41,481 bases of DNA from an uncultured Burkholderiales bacterium (GTDB lineage Bacteria > Pseudomonadota > Gammaproteobacteria > Burkholderiales > Burkholderiaceae_C), in NCBI GenBank assembly GCA_903870145.1, contig CAIQBO010000010.1, forward strand, positions 1-41,481. The letters are read 5' to 3'. Below the pieces are notes generated by a model. That model ran no database searches. It saw only the letters and a list, made by a program, of their open reading frames with translations, and was not told the DNA's origin. Below are positions 1 to 9,455 of this stretch, piece after piece. Position 1 is the first letter of the stretch; the number at the start of each line of letters is the position of its first letter. Made by a program: the position numbers and the translations under genes.

Positions 1-139
1 ACGCCTTGGCCGTGCCGCCATACTTGGCCGCCAGCACCGAGGTGATGGCCGCTGTCAAGGTCGTCTTGCCGTGGTCAACGTGTCCAATTGTGCCCACGTT
101 GACGTGGGGCTTGGTCCGTTCAAATTTCTCTTTTCCCAT
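1..139 (-). CDS. tuf: Elongation factor Tu, 5' part only
   Basis: EF-Tu is the GTPase that delivers aminoacyl-tRNA to the ribosome. Only the first 46 codons are inside the window; the rest runs off the left edge. The start ATG is at 139-137. The encoded N-terminus begins [20 protein letters not shown] and carries the G1/P-loop motif GHVDHGKT at residues 19-26, which is diagnostic for translational GTPases and in this context for EF-Tu. The gene lies 30 bp downstream of tRNA-Thr in the order tRNA-Tyr, tRNA-Gly, tRNA-Thr, tuf, the order known from the E. coli tufB locus, so it is probably co-transcribed with the tRNAs. Whether a second tuf copy exists cannot be seen here. Confidence 0.95.
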   Translation of the reverse strand, partial: MGKEKFERTKPHVNVGTIGHVDHGKTTLTAAITSVLAAKYGGTAKA

Positions 140-169
140 TTTCTCGACTCCGAAAAAAAACATACAACT

Positions 170-244
<75 letters not shown>

Positions 245-277
245 GGTCATCTCTGAGTGCACCACCTCGCCAACAAC

Positions 278-351
278 TGGAGCGGGAGACGGGAATCGAA
301 CCCGCGTCATTAGCTTGGAAGGCTAAGGTTCTACCATTGAACTACTCCCGC
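278..351 (-). tRNA. tRNA-Gly(TCC)
   Basis: A complete 74-nt cloverleaf on the minus strand with acceptor stem GCGGGAG/CTCCCGC, discriminator T and encoded CCA. The anticodon stem TTAGC/GCTAA encloses the loop CTTCCAA, giving anticodon TCC. It lies between tRNA-Tyr and tRNA-Thr in the tuf leader cluster. Confidence 0.96.
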
Positions 352-485
352 ATCGACTTCAAGCACGCCTAAATCGGCGCGCGCCACAGATGCATCTCAG
401 TGCAACTCAGTGCGCTTTCTTGGGTGTAGTCAAGCACGGAAACCTGTTTCCAAACGCTCACTGTCATTGACAAAGCAAACTTTGC

Positions 486-571
486 TGGTGGAGGAGACTG
501 GATTCGAACCAGTGTAGGCGTAAGCCAACAGATTTACAGTCTGCCCCCTTTAGCCACTCGGGCACCCCTCC
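486..571 (-). tRNA. tRNA-Tyr(GTA)
   Basis: An 86-nt class II tRNA on the minus strand with a long variable arm, as expected for bacterial tRNA-Tyr. The acceptor stem GGAGGGG pairs with CTCCTCC with one G-T pair, the anticodon loop CTGTAAA gives GTA, and CCA is encoded. It is the first gene of the tRNA-Tyr/Gly/Thr-tuf transcription unit; a promoter-like sequence lies just upstream at 586-615. The 134 bp to tRNA-Gly hold no other gene that I can see. Confidence 0.96.
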
Positions 572-585
572 TCAGCGAATCTAAG

Positions 586-615
586 ATTATGCCACTTTTT
601 CGCCCTGCTCAGCAA
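586..615 (-). promoter_or_regulatory. Candidate promoter of the tRNA-Tyr/Gly/Thr-tuf unit
   Basis: On the minus strand TTGCTG (615-610) is followed after 18 bp by CATAAT (591-586), a good match to the sigma70 -35 and -10 hexamers. Transcription would start about 8 bp before the 5' end of tRNA-Tyr at 571. The position fits a tRNA operon promoter. It is a sequence match only. Confidence 0.55.
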
Positions 616-647
616 GCCCCCGCGCATAAAGTGCGTGAGGCGCAAAG

Positions 648-1427
648 TCACCAATCCACCGTTTTTTCGCCCGATTGGGCCAAAAAGGCATTGGTTTTCC
701 CAAAATGGCCGCATCCGATAAAGGGCACAGGGCCGCGCAAGGCCGACAAGGGCGAAGGGTGATTGGACTTGAAAACAGCATGGCGCCCATCGGCATTCAA
801 GGCCTCGATCAACCCCGATTTGGCTTGGGCTTGTCCACCCCAGAGCATAAAAACAACAGGCCTGGGGCCAGCGGCCACGGCCCGCAGCAGCGCATCGGTC
901 AAGGCCTCCCAGCCCCAACGAGCATGGCTGGCAGGCTGTCCATGGGCCACCGTGAGCACCGTGTTGAGCAGCAAAACCCCCTGCCCCGCCCAGCGCCGCA
1001 ATGAGCCCGCCTCAGGCCCCCAGGGTGGTAATCGGCCGCAATCGCGCTGGATTTCTTTGAAAATATTGCGCAAACTCGGTGGCACTTGGTGGCCCGAGCC
1101 CACCGAAAAGGCCAAACCCTCGGCCTGGCCAGCGCCATGGTAGGGGTCTTGGCCCAAAATCACCACCTTGACCTCTTCCAAAGGCGTTAAAGCCAAGGCC
1201 CGAAACGGCTGCGGGGGGTAAATCAGCGCGCCGTCCCGCAAGGCCTGCGCCATCCGCTGTGCCAAGGCCTGTCCTTGGGGCTCGGCCCAAAAGGCCCGAA
1301 TCAGGTTTTGCCACGCAGGCGTCAACCCCCAAAGGTCTGGGGGCCAATTCTCGGCAAGCAAGGCGTGGGCAGGGCCTGCGCCGCCTGCCGGGCCCATGTC
1401 AGTGTGATCTGCTGCCGTATCCACCAC
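648..1427 (-). CDS. ung: Uracil-DNA glycosylase
   Basis: This family-1 uracil-DNA glycosylase removes uracil from DNA at the start of base-excision repair. The 259-residue protein has the water-activating motif GQDPYHG at residues 92-98 (Asp94 as the general base) and the leucine-loop motif HPSPLSA from residue 223, both hallmarks of the Ung family. The chosen start is a GTG at 1427 with AGGGG five bases upstream; a second GTG follows directly and an ATG lies ten codons in. The first 25 residues are Ala/Gly-rich and lie outside the conserved fold. The gene follows trpC by 29 bp on the same strand and may share its transcript. Confidence 0.95.
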   Translation of the reverse strand: MVDTAADHTDMGPAGGAGPAHALLAENWPPDLWGLTPAWQNLIRAFWAEPQGQALAQRMAQALRDGALIYPPQPFRALALTPLEEVKVVILGQDPYHGAGQAEGLAFSVGSGHQVPPSLRNIFKEIQRDCGRLPPWGPEAGSLRRWAGQGVLLLNTVLTVAHGQPASHARWGWEALTDALLRAVAAGPRPVVFMLWGGQAQAKSGLIEALNADGRHAVFKSNHPSPLSALRGPVPFIGCGHFGKTNAFLAQSGEKTVDW

Positions 1428-1456
1428 ACAATCCCCTTGAGAAAATCAAACCAGGG

Positions 1457-2245
1457 CTAATGAAACAAGTCGGCCAAAGCCTGGCCGGGGTCCGGCGCGC
1501 GCATGAAGGCCTCGCCCACCAAAAAGGCGTGGACCTGTGCCTGACGCATGCGCAGCACGTCCTCGCGCGACAAAATGCCACTTTCAGTGACCAAGATGCG
1601 GTCCGCAGGTACTTCTTGCATCAGCTCTAAAGTCGTCTCCAAACGCACCTCGAAAGTTCGCAAATTGCGGTTGTTGATGCCAATCAAAGGCGTTTTGAGC
1701 TTCAAGGCGCGGGCCAATTCTGCTTTGTCATGCACCTCGACCAAAACGGCCATGTCCAAACTGTGGGCCACTGCTTCGAGCTCGGCCATTTGCGCATCGT
1801 CCAAACACGCAGCGATCAACAAAACGGCGTCAGCGCCCATCACACGAGCTTCATACACTTGGTAGGCGTCCACCATGAAGTCTTTGCGCAGCACGGGCAA
1901 ATCACAACTGGCGCGGGCTTGCTTTAAATAATCCACGCTGCCTTGAAAAAACTGCCGGTCGGTCAAAACCGACAAGCAGGCAGCGCCGTGCTCGGCATAA
2001 CTTTGCGCAATGTCAGCGGCCATGAAATCTTCGCGCAGCACGCCTTTGGACGGGCTGGCTTTTTTGATTTCAGCAATCACTGCAGCTTGTCCTGCTTCTA
2101 TTTTTTTGCGCAGGGCGCCAACGAAGTCACGTGTCAGAACGCGGCTTTGTGCATCAGTGCGCATGGCCTGCAGCGGTTTGTTTTTCAAGCTCTGTGCAAT
2201 CTCTTGCCGCTTGACCGCTACGATTTGGCTCAAGATGTCACTCAT
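1457..2245 (-). CDS. trpC: Indole-3-glycerol phosphate synthase
   Basis: TrpC closes the indole ring of indole-3-glycerol phosphate in tryptophan synthesis, acting in the cytoplasm. The 262-residue protein is a monofunctional (beta/alpha)8 enzyme without a fused TrpF domain. It shows the catalytic Glu-Ile-Lys stretch leading into KKASPSKG (residues 61-68), VLRKDF around residue 120 and GINNRNL around residue 190, the usual active-site strands. The ATG at 2245 overlaps the trpD stop codon by four bases (ATGA), so translation is probably coupled. It is the last trp gene of the operon here; trpF, trpB and trpA are not in the window. Confidence 0.97.
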   Translation of the reverse strand: MSDILSQIVAVKRQEIAQSLKNKPLQAMRTDAQSRVLTRDFVGALRKKIEAGQAAVIAEIKKASPSKGVLREDFMAADIAQSYAEHGAACLSVLTDRQFFQGSVDYLKQARASCDLPVLRKDFMVDAYQVYEARVMGADAVLLIAACLDDAQMAELEAVAHSLDMAVLVEVHDKAELARALKLKTPLIGINNRNLRTFEVRLETTLELMQEVPADRILVTESGILSREDVLRMRQAQVHAFLVGEAFMRAPDPGQALADLFH

Positions 2246-3285
2246 GGCGCAGCTCCTGCAACCGCACCGGCTTTTTGCGTGAACGCCACAAACTGCGCAA
2301 GCTTGCTTTTGGCAGCGCCAGACTCTATGGCATTGCGTGCCAGTGCAATGCCCTCTTCAATGGAGGAGGCCACATTGGCTGCGTACAAGGCCACGCCCGC
2401 ATTCAAAATCACAATGTCACGCGGCGCCCCTGCCTCATTGTCAAGCACAGCGCGCACCACGGCCATCGATTGCTCTGGCGTATCGACCCGCAAACTGCGG
2501 TTGCTGGCCATCTGCATGCCGAAGTCTTCAGGGTGAATTTCATATTCCGTGAGGTGCCCATTTTTCAACTCACCCACCAAGGTGGCGGCGCCCAAACTGA
2601 TTTCGTCCATGCCGTCTCGGCCGTAGACCACCAGCGCATGCTCAGCGCCCAAGCGCTGCAAGGCGCGCACTTGAATGCCAACCAAATCAGAGTGAAACAC
2701 ACCCATCAAAATGTTGGGAGCGCCAGCCGGGTTGGTCAGCGGGCCCAAGATGTTGAAGATGGTTCGCACACCGAGTTCTTTGCGCACGGGCGCTACATTT
2801 TTCATGGCTGGGTGGTGATTGGGCGCAAACATGAAACCAATCCCAACGTCTTGCAAGCACTGCGCAATTTGCACAGGCGTGAGGTGAATGTTCGCGCCCA
2901 AGCTCTCAAGCACATCGGCGCTGCCCGATTTGCTGCTCACGCTTCGCCCGCCGTGCTTGGCCGTTTTAGCGCCCGCAGCAGCAGCCACAAACATCGAGCA
3001 TGTCGAGATGTTGAAGGTGCTTGAGCCGTCACCGCCGGTGCCCACGATGTCAACCAAATGCGCAGTGTCGGGCACCACCACTTTGGTGGAAAACTCGCGC
3101 ATGACTTGCGCTGCCGCCGTGATCTCGCCAATGGTTTCTTTTTTCACACGCAAGCCGGTGATCAAGGCCGCCGTCATGACGGGCGTGAGTTCACCGTTCA
3201 TGATCATGCGCATGAGTTTGAGCATTTCGTCATGAAAAATTTCTCGGTGCTCGATGGTGCGTTGCAAGGCTTCTTGGGGCGTCAT
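2242..3285 (-). CDS. trpD: Anthranilate phosphoribosyltransferase
   Basis: TrpD transfers phosphoribose from PRPP to anthranilate, the second committed step to tryptophan. The 347-residue product has the PRPP-binding motif [14 protein letters not shown] from residue 82 and the [12 protein letters not shown] loop at 110-121, both diagnostic. The reading frame stays open 144 bp further upstream into ltaE, but the conserved N-terminus starts MTPQEALQ, so I use the ATG at 3285. The gene is separate from trpG (no fusion as in E. coli). It lies 37 bp after ltaE and overlaps trpC by four bases. Confidence 0.97.
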   Translation of the reverse strand: MTPQEALQRTIEHREIFHDEMLKLMRMIMNGELTPVMTAALITGLRVKKETIGEITAAAQVMREFSTKVVVPDTAHLVDIVGTGGDGSSTFNISTCSMFVAAAAGAKTAKHGGRSVSSKSGSADVLESLGANIHLTPVQIAQCLQDVGIGFMFAPNHHPAMKNVAPVRKELGVRTIFNILGPLTNPAGAPNILMGVFHSDLVGIQVRALQRLGAEHALVVYGRDGMDEISLGAATLVGELKNGHLTEYEIHPEDFGMQMASNRSLRVDTPEQSMAVVRAVLDNEAGAPRDIVILNAGVALYAANVASSIEEGIALARNAIESGAAKSKLAQFVAFTQKAGAVAGAAP

Positions 3286-3322
3286 AGGGGTGCTCAAATC
3301 TCTGAAATGAAAGGTTAATTTA

Positions 3323-4405
3323 TTAGGCTTTGAAAAATTCTCGAACGGCCTGGATGGTGCGCTCAATGCCAGCTTTGTCCACATCCAAGTGTGTGACAAA
3401 ACGCAGGCGGTACAAACCGGTGATGTCAATGCCGGCTTGTTTCAAATGCGCAATCAATGCAGCGCTTTGATCGCGCGCTTTGCCGCTCAAGTCAACAAAC
3501 AAAATATTGGTTTGTGGCGCTTGCACATCCAAACCCTCAATGCCCGATAGGCCAGCTGCCAAATGCTGCATCAAGGCATGGTCTTGGCCCAAGCGCTCGA
3601 TATGGTGGTCCAGCGCGTAAGAGGCTGCTGCCGCCATGAACCCGGCTTGGCGCAAGCCACCACCGGCCATCTTGCGCCAGCGATGCGCGGTTTGGATGAA
3701 CGCACGCGAGCCGCACAAGGCCGAGCCCATGGGAGCGCCCAAGCCTTTGCTGAAGCACACGGAAACGCTGTCAAAACACTGTGCAATGCGCCGCGCCTCG
3801 GTTTGCGGCGAGGTGCCAAGAGAGGCGGCCTGCGAGACAGCCGCATTGAACAAACGCGCGCCGTCTAAATGCCGTGCCAACCCTTTGCTTTTCGCAAAAG
3901 CGCTGAAGGCCAAGAGATAGTCATGAGGCAAAACTTTGCCACCCCATGTGTTTTCAAGCGCCAGCATGCGGGTTCGCGCGAAGTGCGCATCATCTGGTTT
4001 GATGGCGGCCTCGATGTCAGCCAGCGCCAAGCTGCCGTCGTCTTGTTGCGTCAAAGGCTGGGGCTGCACACTGCCAAACACGGCAGCGCCGCCGCCCTCC
4101 CAGCGGTAGCAATGTGCCATTTGGCCTACGATGTATTCGTCCCCGCGCTGGCAGTGCGACAAAATTCCGCACAAATTGCTTTGCGTGCCAGTGGGCATGT
4201 ACAAGGCAGCTTCAAAGCCCAGCATGTCGGCAATTTTTTCTTGCAATGCGTTGACACTGGGGTCGCCTGCAAACACGTCGTCGCCCACTTGCGCTTGGGC
4301 CATGGCCTGGCGCATGCCAGGGGTTGGCTGCGTGACGGTGTCGCTGCGCAAATCTACGCGTGTGGCTTGGCCATTTGCCAGGCGTGAGGTCAGGTCAGTC
4401 TTCAT
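3323..4405 (-). CDS. ltaE: Low-specificity L-threonine aldolase
   Basis: A PLP enzyme of fold type I that cleaves L-threonine and L-allo-threonine to glycine and acetaldehyde. The 360-residue protein begins with the family signature [16 protein letters not shown] (residues 17-32), has [10 protein letters not shown] at 179-188 with the PLP-contacting Asp181, and the Schiff-base lysine Lys220 in [14 protein letters not shown]. The start ATG at 4405 is one base from the trpG stop, and trpD begins 37 bp downstream, so the gene sits within the trp operon. Substrate stereospecificity cannot be settled from sequence alone. A role linked to tryptophan is not evident; glycine or serine supply is one possible reason for the linkage. 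Confidence 0.92.
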   Translation of the reverse strand: MKTDLTSRLANGQATRVDLRSDTVTQPTPGMRQAMAQAQVGDDVFAGDPSVNALQEKIADMLGFEAALYMPTGTQSNLCGILSHCQRGDEYIVGQMAHCYRWEGGGAAVFGSVQPQPLTQQDDGSLALADIEAAIKPDDAHFARTRMLALENTWGGKVLPHDYLLAFSAFAKSKGLARHLDGARLFNAAVSQAASLGTSPQTEARRIAQCFDSVSVCFSKGLGAPMGSALCGSRAFIQTAHRWRKMAGGGLRQAGFMAAAASYALDHHIERLGQDHALMQHLAAGLSGIEGLDVQAPQTNILFVDLSGKARDQSAALIAHLKQAGIDITGLYRLRFVTHLDVDKAGIERTIQAVREFFKA

Positions 4406-4406
4406 G

Positions 4407-4985
<579 letters not shown>

Positions 4986-4990
4986 GCCGT

Positions 4991-6490
4991 TCACTCCAGT
5001 CCTTCTTCCACCAACTCACTGGCGCGCAGCAAGGCGCGCGCTTTGTGCTCGGTTTCTTTCCATTCCAGCTCAGGCTCTGAGTCGGCCACCACGCCAGCGG
5101 CCGCTTGCACGTACAGCATTTGGTCTTTGATGATGCCGGTGCGAATGGCAATGGCCACATCCATGTCGCCGGCATAACTCAAGTAACCACATGCACCGCC
5201 ATACACGCCGCGTTTGGTGGGCTCTAAGCGGTCAATCAACTCCATGGCGTGCACTTTGGGCGCGCCGGTCAAGGTGCCGGCTGGAAATGTGGCTTTGAGC
5301 ACATCCATGTTGGTCATGCCCTCGTTGAGCATGCCTTCAACATTGCTCACAATGTGCATGACGTGGCTGTAGCGCTCAACCGCAAAAGCTTCAGTGACTT
5401 TCACGGTTCCTATTTTGGCAATGCGCCCAATGTCGTTGCGTGCCAAGTCAATCAACATGACGTGCTCGGCGCGCTCTTTCGGGTCGCTCAGCAACTCGAG
5501 CTCGGCTGCCTTGTCTTTTTCAGGCGTTGCCCCGCGCGCCCGGGTACCAGCCAAAGGCCGTATGGTGACTTTGACACCCTCTTGCGTTTGCTCTTGGCGC
5601 ACCAAAATTTCGGGGCTGGCGCCGACCACATGAAAGTCCCCGAAGTTGTAAAAATACATGTAAGGACTTGGGTTCAAGGCTCTGAGTGCGCGGTACAAAG
5701 ACAGTGGGCTTTCGGTGTAACGCTTTTTAATGCGCTGGCCCACCTGCACTTGCATGAAGTCACCCGCAGCGATCAAGTCTTTGGCTTGGCCCACAGCAGT
5801 CAAATAATCAGCCTTGCTGAAATCTCGCTCAGCAGGGTAGCTCTGCGTGGAGTTGACCTGCGGCGCGCTGACCGAATATTTCAACTGCTCTTTCAATTCA
5901 CGCAGGCGCTTTTTGGCCTTGGAATAAGCCTCGGACTGGCCCGGGTCCGCATAGACAATCAAATACAACTTGCCCGACAAATTGTCGATCACGGCCAACT
6001 CTTCGCACTGCAACAATAAAATATCGGGCGTGCCCAAGCTGTCAGGTGGGCAAGAGCTTTCTAATTTTTTCTCGATGTAACGCACCGTGTCGTAACCAAA
6101 ATAACCGGCCAGCCCGCCACAAAACCGCGGCAACCCCGGACGCAGCGCCACCTTGAAACGCTTTTGGTATTGCTCAATGAAGTCCAGTGGGTTGCCTGGC
6201 ACAGTTTCCACCACCACGCCGTCGGTGACCACTTCGCTGCAAGCAGCCGCGCCAAAGCCGTGCGCTTGCACCAAAGTGCGGGCGGGCAAACCGATGAAGC
6301 TGTAGCGCCCAAAACGCTCGCCCCCCACCACCGACTCCAGCAAGAAACTGTATTTGCCGCCGTCTTTGCTGTGCGCCAGTTTCAAATACAGTGAGAGCGG
6401 TGTTTCCAAATCTGCAAACGCTTCGAGCATGAGTGGAATGCGGTTAAAACCTTGCTGCGCGAGGCTTTTGAATTCAAGTTCTGTGATCAC
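4991..6490 (-). CDS. trpE: Anthranilate synthase component I
   Basis: TrpE converts chorismate plus ammonia (from TrpG) to anthranilate, the first committed step to tryptophan. The 499-residue product has an N-terminal regulatory region with the LLES motif at residues 50-53, part of the tryptophan feedback site in this family, and a C-terminal chorismate-binding domain with the LAGTRARG and [11 protein letters not shown] motifs. The start is a GTG at 6490 preceded by GAGGAA nine bases upstream. The gene heads trpE-trpG-ltaE-trpD-trpC. A leader ORF with tandem Trp codons lies upstream (6621-6704), so both feedback inhibition and attenuation are expected. Confidence 0.97.
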   Translation of the reverse strand: MITELEFKSLAQQGFNRIPLMLEAFADLETPLSLYLKLAHSKDGGKYSFLLESVVGGERFGRYSFIGLPARTLVQAHGFGAAACSEVVTDGVVVETVPGNPLDFIEQYQKRFKVALRPGLPRFCGGLAGYFGYDTVRYIEKKLESSCPPDSLGTPDILLLQCEELAVIDNLSGKLYLIVYADPGQSEAYSKAKKRLRELKEQLKYSVSAPQVNSTQSYPAERDFSKADYLTAVGQAKDLIAAGDFMQVQVGQRIKKRYTESPLSLYRALRALNPSPYMYFYNFGDFHVVGASPEILVRQEQTQEGVKVTIRPLAGTRARGATPEKDKAAELELLSDPKERAEHVMLIDLARNDIGRIAKIGTVKVTEAFAVERYSHVMHIVSNVEGMLNEGMTNMDVLKATFPAGTLTGAPKVHAMELIDRLEPTKRGVYGGACGYLSYAGDMDVAIAIRTGIIKDQMLYVQAAAGVVADSEPELEWKETEHKARALLRASELVEEGLE

Positions 6491-6616
6491 GGTGTTGTAT
6501 TCCTCAAGCTTTGCGGCGGCGCTGTACTTTGGTGGCCGTCACAATGTATCTTTGGTTTGCCCGTGCCTTGCTGCAAGACTCGGGCGCTTTGTGGCGGCAA
6601 GCACCGCCGGTTCTAG

Positions 6617-6637
6617 GGCGTCAGACTGGCTGACGCC
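6617..6637 (-). promoter_or_regulatory. Hairpin at the end of the trp leader ORF
   Basis: GGCGTCAG and CTGACGCC form a perfect 8-bp stem around the 5-nt loop. On the minus strand the first arm begins inside the second Trp codon of the leader ORF. A second stem, GGCGG/CCGCC, follows about 10 nt later, and the arms CGCC and GGCG of the two stems could pair with each other. This is the layout of alternative 1:2, 2:3 and 3:4 pairings in an attenuator, but the usual U-tract is missing, so the read-out could be Rho-dependent, translational or absent. Confidence 0.5.
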
Positions 6638-6704
6638 AAGACCAGGCTCCCCGGCTTGGTAAGGCCGGCAGGCAGGCTGCGTTAGAAGAGATACAAAGAA
6701 TCAT
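6621..6704 (-). CDS. trpL: Putative trp operon leader peptide (attenuator)
   Basis: A 27-codon ORF on the minus strand starts ATG at 6704 and stops TGA at 6623-6621, 130 bp before trpE. Its C-terminal end reads GAWSWRQPV, with two Trp codons separated by a single Ser codon. Trp is rare, so two of them next to trpE suggest a ribosome-stalling leader of the type known for proteobacterial trp operons. The Trp codons run straight into hairpin arm GGCGTCAG, whose partner CTGACGCC follows at the stop codon. No good ribosome-binding site is visible, and no U-rich terminator follows. The function is inferred; no homologue was checked. Confidence 0.6.
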   Translation of the reverse strand: MILCISSNAACLPALPSRGAWSWRQPV

Positions 6705-6773
6705 GAGAACCACAGTGTAACAAAGCTGGCTGCAACAAGTCCGACAGGTCCGCTCGTGTCATGCCAGGCGATA

Positions 6774-6816
6774 AAAACCTGTAATTTGAAAAAAATTTCT
6801 TCAAATTACAGGTTTT
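6774..6816. repeat. Perfect 17-bp inverted repeat upstream of the AAA ATPase gene
   Basis: The arms are 6774-6790 (AAAACCTGTAATTTGAA) and 6800-6816 (its exact reverse complement), separated by 9 A/T-rich bases. The repeat ends 16 bp before the ATPase start codon. It is AT-rich and perfectly symmetric, so it could be an operator for a dimeric regulator, a cruciform or a stem at the mRNA start. It is not followed by a T-run and does not look like a terminator. Confidence 0.9.
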
Positions 6817-6832
6817 ACGTTAACATTGCAGC

Positions 6833-8020
6833 ATGATTCAGCGCAACATCACCCCCATACTGCGGCAATTGGCCAGTCAATACCCGGTGGTAACACTCAC
6901 GGGGCCTCGCCAAAGCGGCAAAACAACCTTGGCTAAAAGTTTGTTTCCCAACAAGCCTTATCTCTCGCTGGAAGACCCCGACACACGCCTTTATGCAACA
7001 GACGATCCGCGGGGTTTTTTAGCGCAGTACGCACAAGGGGCTATTTTGGATGAGATCCAGCGAGCCCCAGACCTGACCTCTTACCTGCAAAGCATGGTTG
7101 ACGCAGACCCGCGGCCAGGCCGGTTTATCCTGACAGGCAGCCATCAGTTTGAGTTGATGACCCAAGTCTCCCAGTCTTTGGCGGGCCGAACTGCTGTCCT
7201 GCGACTTCTGCCTTTTACGCTTGCCGAAGTCAAGCGCGTCCAAGGCAATCAGTTAAGCCTGAATCTGTCGCAACATCTGCTGACGGGGTTTCATCCGCGC
7301 ATACACGACCAAGGGCTCAACCCCTCGCAGGCACTGGCTGATTACTTTTCCACCTACGTGCAACGCGATTTGCGACAACTCGCAGCCGTGCACGACTTGC
7401 AACGCTTTGAGCGATTTGTTCGCCTGTGCGCCGGTCGCACTGGTCAATTGCTCAACCTGAGCAGTTTGGGCAACGATGCCGGCGTGTCGCACGCCACGGC
7501 GCGTGCTTGGATCGACTTGCTGCAAAGCAGCTACATCGTGCACTTGCTGCCCCCCTGGTTCACCAACACCGGCAAGCGCCTGATTAAGGCGCCTAAACTC
7601 TATTTTTACGATGTCGGCCTTGCCTGCTGGTTGCTGGGACAGCGCAGTGCAGATCAGGTTGTGCGGGACCCGCTGTGGGGCAGTTTGTTTGAGAATTTCG
7701 TTGTCATGGAAGCCATGAAAGACCGGCTCAATGCTGGCGAAAGTGCAGAGATGTATTTTTACCGAGACTCAGAAGGCAACGAGGTCGACTTGCTTTTGCC
7801 AACAGGTCGCAAAATGCACGCCATTGAAATCAAAGCGGGTGCGACTGTCAACCCTGACTATTTCAAAGGCCTCAAAGCCTTTGCCGCCCATCATCCTCAA
7901 GCCTTGGCCAGCGGCTGCTTGGTATTTGGCGGAGCGCAAGGACAAAGTCGCAGCAACTGGCCGGTACATTCTTGGCTTGAATTACAAACCAAACCAGACT
8001 GGGCTCAATCCAGCAATTGA
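6833..8020 (+). CDS. ATP-binding protein, AAA_14/DUF4143 family
   Basis: A 395-residue protein with an N-terminal P-loop ATPase domain (Walker A GPRQSGKT at 24-31; Walker B GAILDEIQRAP with Asp73/Glu74) and a C-terminal DUF4143 region. The latter contains GSLFENFV (283-290), EGNEVDLL (314-321) and EIKAG (332-336), which resembles a PD-(D/E)XK nuclease core. Such proteins are scattered across bacterial genomes, often as single genes, with no firmly established role. The gene stands alone and opposes its neighbours. It starts at ATG 6833 with no clear Shine-Dalgarno sequence, follows a perfect inverted repeat and overlaps the 3' end of gph by 16 bp. It separates gph-rpe from the trp operon, so I infer it was inserted there. 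Confidence 0.9.
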   Translation: MIQRNITPILRQLASQYPVVTLTGPRQSGKTTLAKSLFPNKPYLSLEDPDTRLYATDDPRGFLAQYAQGAILDEIQRAPDLTSYLQSMVDADPRPGRFILTGSHQFELMTQVSQSLAGRTAVLRLLPFTLAEVKRVQGNQLSLNLSQHLLTGFHPRIHDQGLNPSQALADYFSTYVQRDLRQLAAVHDLQRFERFVRLCAGRTGQLLNLSSLGNDAGVSHATARAWIDLLQSSYIVHLLPPWFTNTGKRLIKAPKLYFYDVGLACWLLGQRSADQVVRDPLWGSLFENFVVMEAMKDRLNAGESAEMYFYRDSEGNEVDLLLPTGRKMHAIEIKAGATVNPDYFKGLKAFAAHHPQALASGCLVFGGAQGQSRSNWPVHSWLELQTKPDWAQSSN

Positions 8021-8694
8021 GTCAAGCTGTCCAAATGGTGATCTGCAGGCACCTGCCGCGCAGGCCTGCCATGGTTGTAGCCATAGGTCAGCAGCACCAC
8101 TTTGCAGCCTGCAGCTTGGGCCGCTTGCGCGTCGTTGCTGGAGTCCCCCACCATCAAAGCCCGGTCTGGGTGAACGCCCAAGGCCTCACAGGTTTTGAGC
8201 AATGGCAGTGGGTCAGGTTTTTTGCGCTCAAACGAGTCACCACCAAAAGTCAAAGTGAAAAAACTCTCCAGCCCCTTCAGTTGCAACAAAGATTGAGCCA
8301 GTGCAGCAGGCTTGTTGGTCAAGCACACCAAAGGCAAGCCCAGCGCTGACAAACCTTGCAAACCTTTTAAGACCCCAGGGTAGATTTGGCTGAATTGCCC
8401 ATTGACGTGGGCGTAGTGCTTTTGGTAAATGTCCCAAGCTAAGGCGAGCATTTCTTGCGTTGGCGCTAACCCACTTTGTCCTGGCAAGGCCAATTGGCGC
8501 GTGAGCACAGCTTCAATCAAATACTCAGAGCCTTTGCCCACCATGCCTTGAAGTTCAGAGCGTGGCAATGCGGGCAACTTCAGCACTTGCAGCATCTGGG
8601 CCACCACGGCATCAAAGTCGCCCATGGTGTCCACCAGTGTGCCGTCTAAGTCAATCATGCAGGCATCGACTTGCATGCCCAGCAATTTAGCCAT
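8005..8694 (-). CDS. gph: Phosphoglycolate phosphatase (HAD family)
   Basis: A haloacid-dehalogenase-type phosphatase that most likely dephosphorylates 2-phosphoglycolate, a by-product of DNA repair and RuBisCO oxygenation. The 229-residue protein has the four HAD motifs: DLDGTLVDT (15-23, nucleophile Asp15), TNK (126-128), KKPDP (158-162) and GDSSND (183-188). A helical cap domain lies between motifs I and II. The start at 8694 overlaps the rpe stop by eight bases, the usual rpe-gph pairing in proteobacteria. Related HADs act on other small phosphates, so substrate is assigned by context. Confidence 0.9.
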   Translation of the reverse strand: MAKLLGMQVDACMIDLDGTLVDTMGDFDAVVAQMLQVLKLPALPRSELQGMVGKGSEYLIEAVLTRQLALPGQSGLAPTQEMLALAWDIYQKHYAHVNGQFSQIYPGVLKGLQGLSALGLPLVCLTNKPAALAQSLLQLKGLESFFTLTFGGDSFERKKPDPLPLLKTCEALGVHPDRALMVGDSSNDAQAAQAAGCKVVLLTYGYNHGRPARQVPADHHLDSLTQLLD

Positions 8695-9370
8695 GCGCCA
8701 ATTCCTTGCGCATGGCCTTGATCACAGAGGCGTAATCGGGCTTGCCAAAAATGGCGCTGCCTGCCACAAAAGTATCAGCCCCAGCATCAGCGACGCGGCG
8801 GATGTTATCGACCTTGATGCCGCCATCGACTTCCAACCGAATATCGCGCCCGCATGCATCAATGCGTTTTCGAGCTTGCTCGATTTTTCGCAACGCACTG
8901 TCAATGAAACTTTGCCCCCCAAAGCCAGGATTGACCGACATGATCAAGATCAGGTCAATCTCCTCGATCACCCAATCGAGCACATCCATCGATTCGGCCG
9001 GATTGAAGACCAAACCCACCTTGCAGCCTTTGGACTGGATGGCTTGCACGCTGCGGTGAACGTGTGAAGAGGCGTCCGGGTGAAAACTGATCAAGTCGGC
9101 ACCCGCATCGGCAAAAGCTGCAGCCAATGCATCAACGGGTTGGACCATCAAGTGCACGTCGATCGGCACAGCGCGGCCATCAGGCGTCTTGGCATGGGGC
9201 TTGAGCGCTTGGCAAACCATGGGGCCAAAGGTCAGGTTGGGCACGTAGTGGTTGTCCATCACGTCAAAGTGAATCCAGTCGGCGCCAGCGGCAATGACGC
9301 TTTGCACTTCTTGGCCCAAGCGGGCGAAATCGGCCGACAAAATGGAAGGGGCGATGCGGTAGGTTTTCAT
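8687..9370 (-). CDS. rpe: Ribulose-phosphate 3-epimerase
   Basis: Rpe interconverts D-ribulose 5-phosphate and D-xylulose 5-phosphate in the pentose phosphate pathway. The 227-residue TIM-barrel protein carries the family signatures [10 protein letters not shown] (6-15), HFDVMDN (34-40, metal/catalytic Asp36), DVHLMV with His73, [11 protein letters not shown] (145-155) and LEVDGGI (179-185, second catalytic Asp182). It lies upstream of and overlaps gph and diverges from thiL across 85 bp. Confidence 0.96.
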   Translation of the reverse strand: MKTYRIAPSILSADFARLGQEVQSVIAAGADWIHFDVMDNHYVPNLTFGPMVCQALKPHAKTPDGRAVPIDVHLMVQPVDALAAAFADAGADLISFHPDASSHVHRSVQAIQSKGCKVGLVFNPAESMDVLDWVIEEIDLILIMSVNPGFGGQSFIDSALRKIEQARKRIDACGRDIRLEVDGGIKVDNIRRVADAGADTFVAGSAIFGKPDYASVIKAMRKELAHG

Positions 9371-9455
9371 GCCCCGATTGTCGCAGTTTGCGTTTGCCTT
9401 TTCAGCTTGAGCTATGCGCTGTGATTTTGCCGGGCAAGCGGTTAAGCTTGAGGTT

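Larger units (their letters stand above)
6491..6832. other. Divergent intergenic region between trpE and the AAA ATPase gene
   Basis: This 342-bp stretch has no conventional gene. On the minus strand it holds a putative trp leader ORF (6621-6704) and a run of GC hairpins down to the trpE ribosome-binding site. On the plus-strand side it holds a perfect 17-bp inverted repeat (6774-6816) close to the start of the ATPase gene. A -10-like TACACT lies on the minus strand at 6719-6714, but I see no convincing -35 partner, so the trpE promoter is not placed with confidence. Confidence 0.7.

Noticed and set aside
550..1347. Alternative open frames opposite and inside ung
   Set aside because: They are shadows of the ung frame with no conserved motifs or start signals.
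3286..3429. Longer trpD starting at 3429
   Set aside because: The extra 48 residues lie within the 3' end of ltaE, are not TrpD-like, and the conserved start is at 3285.
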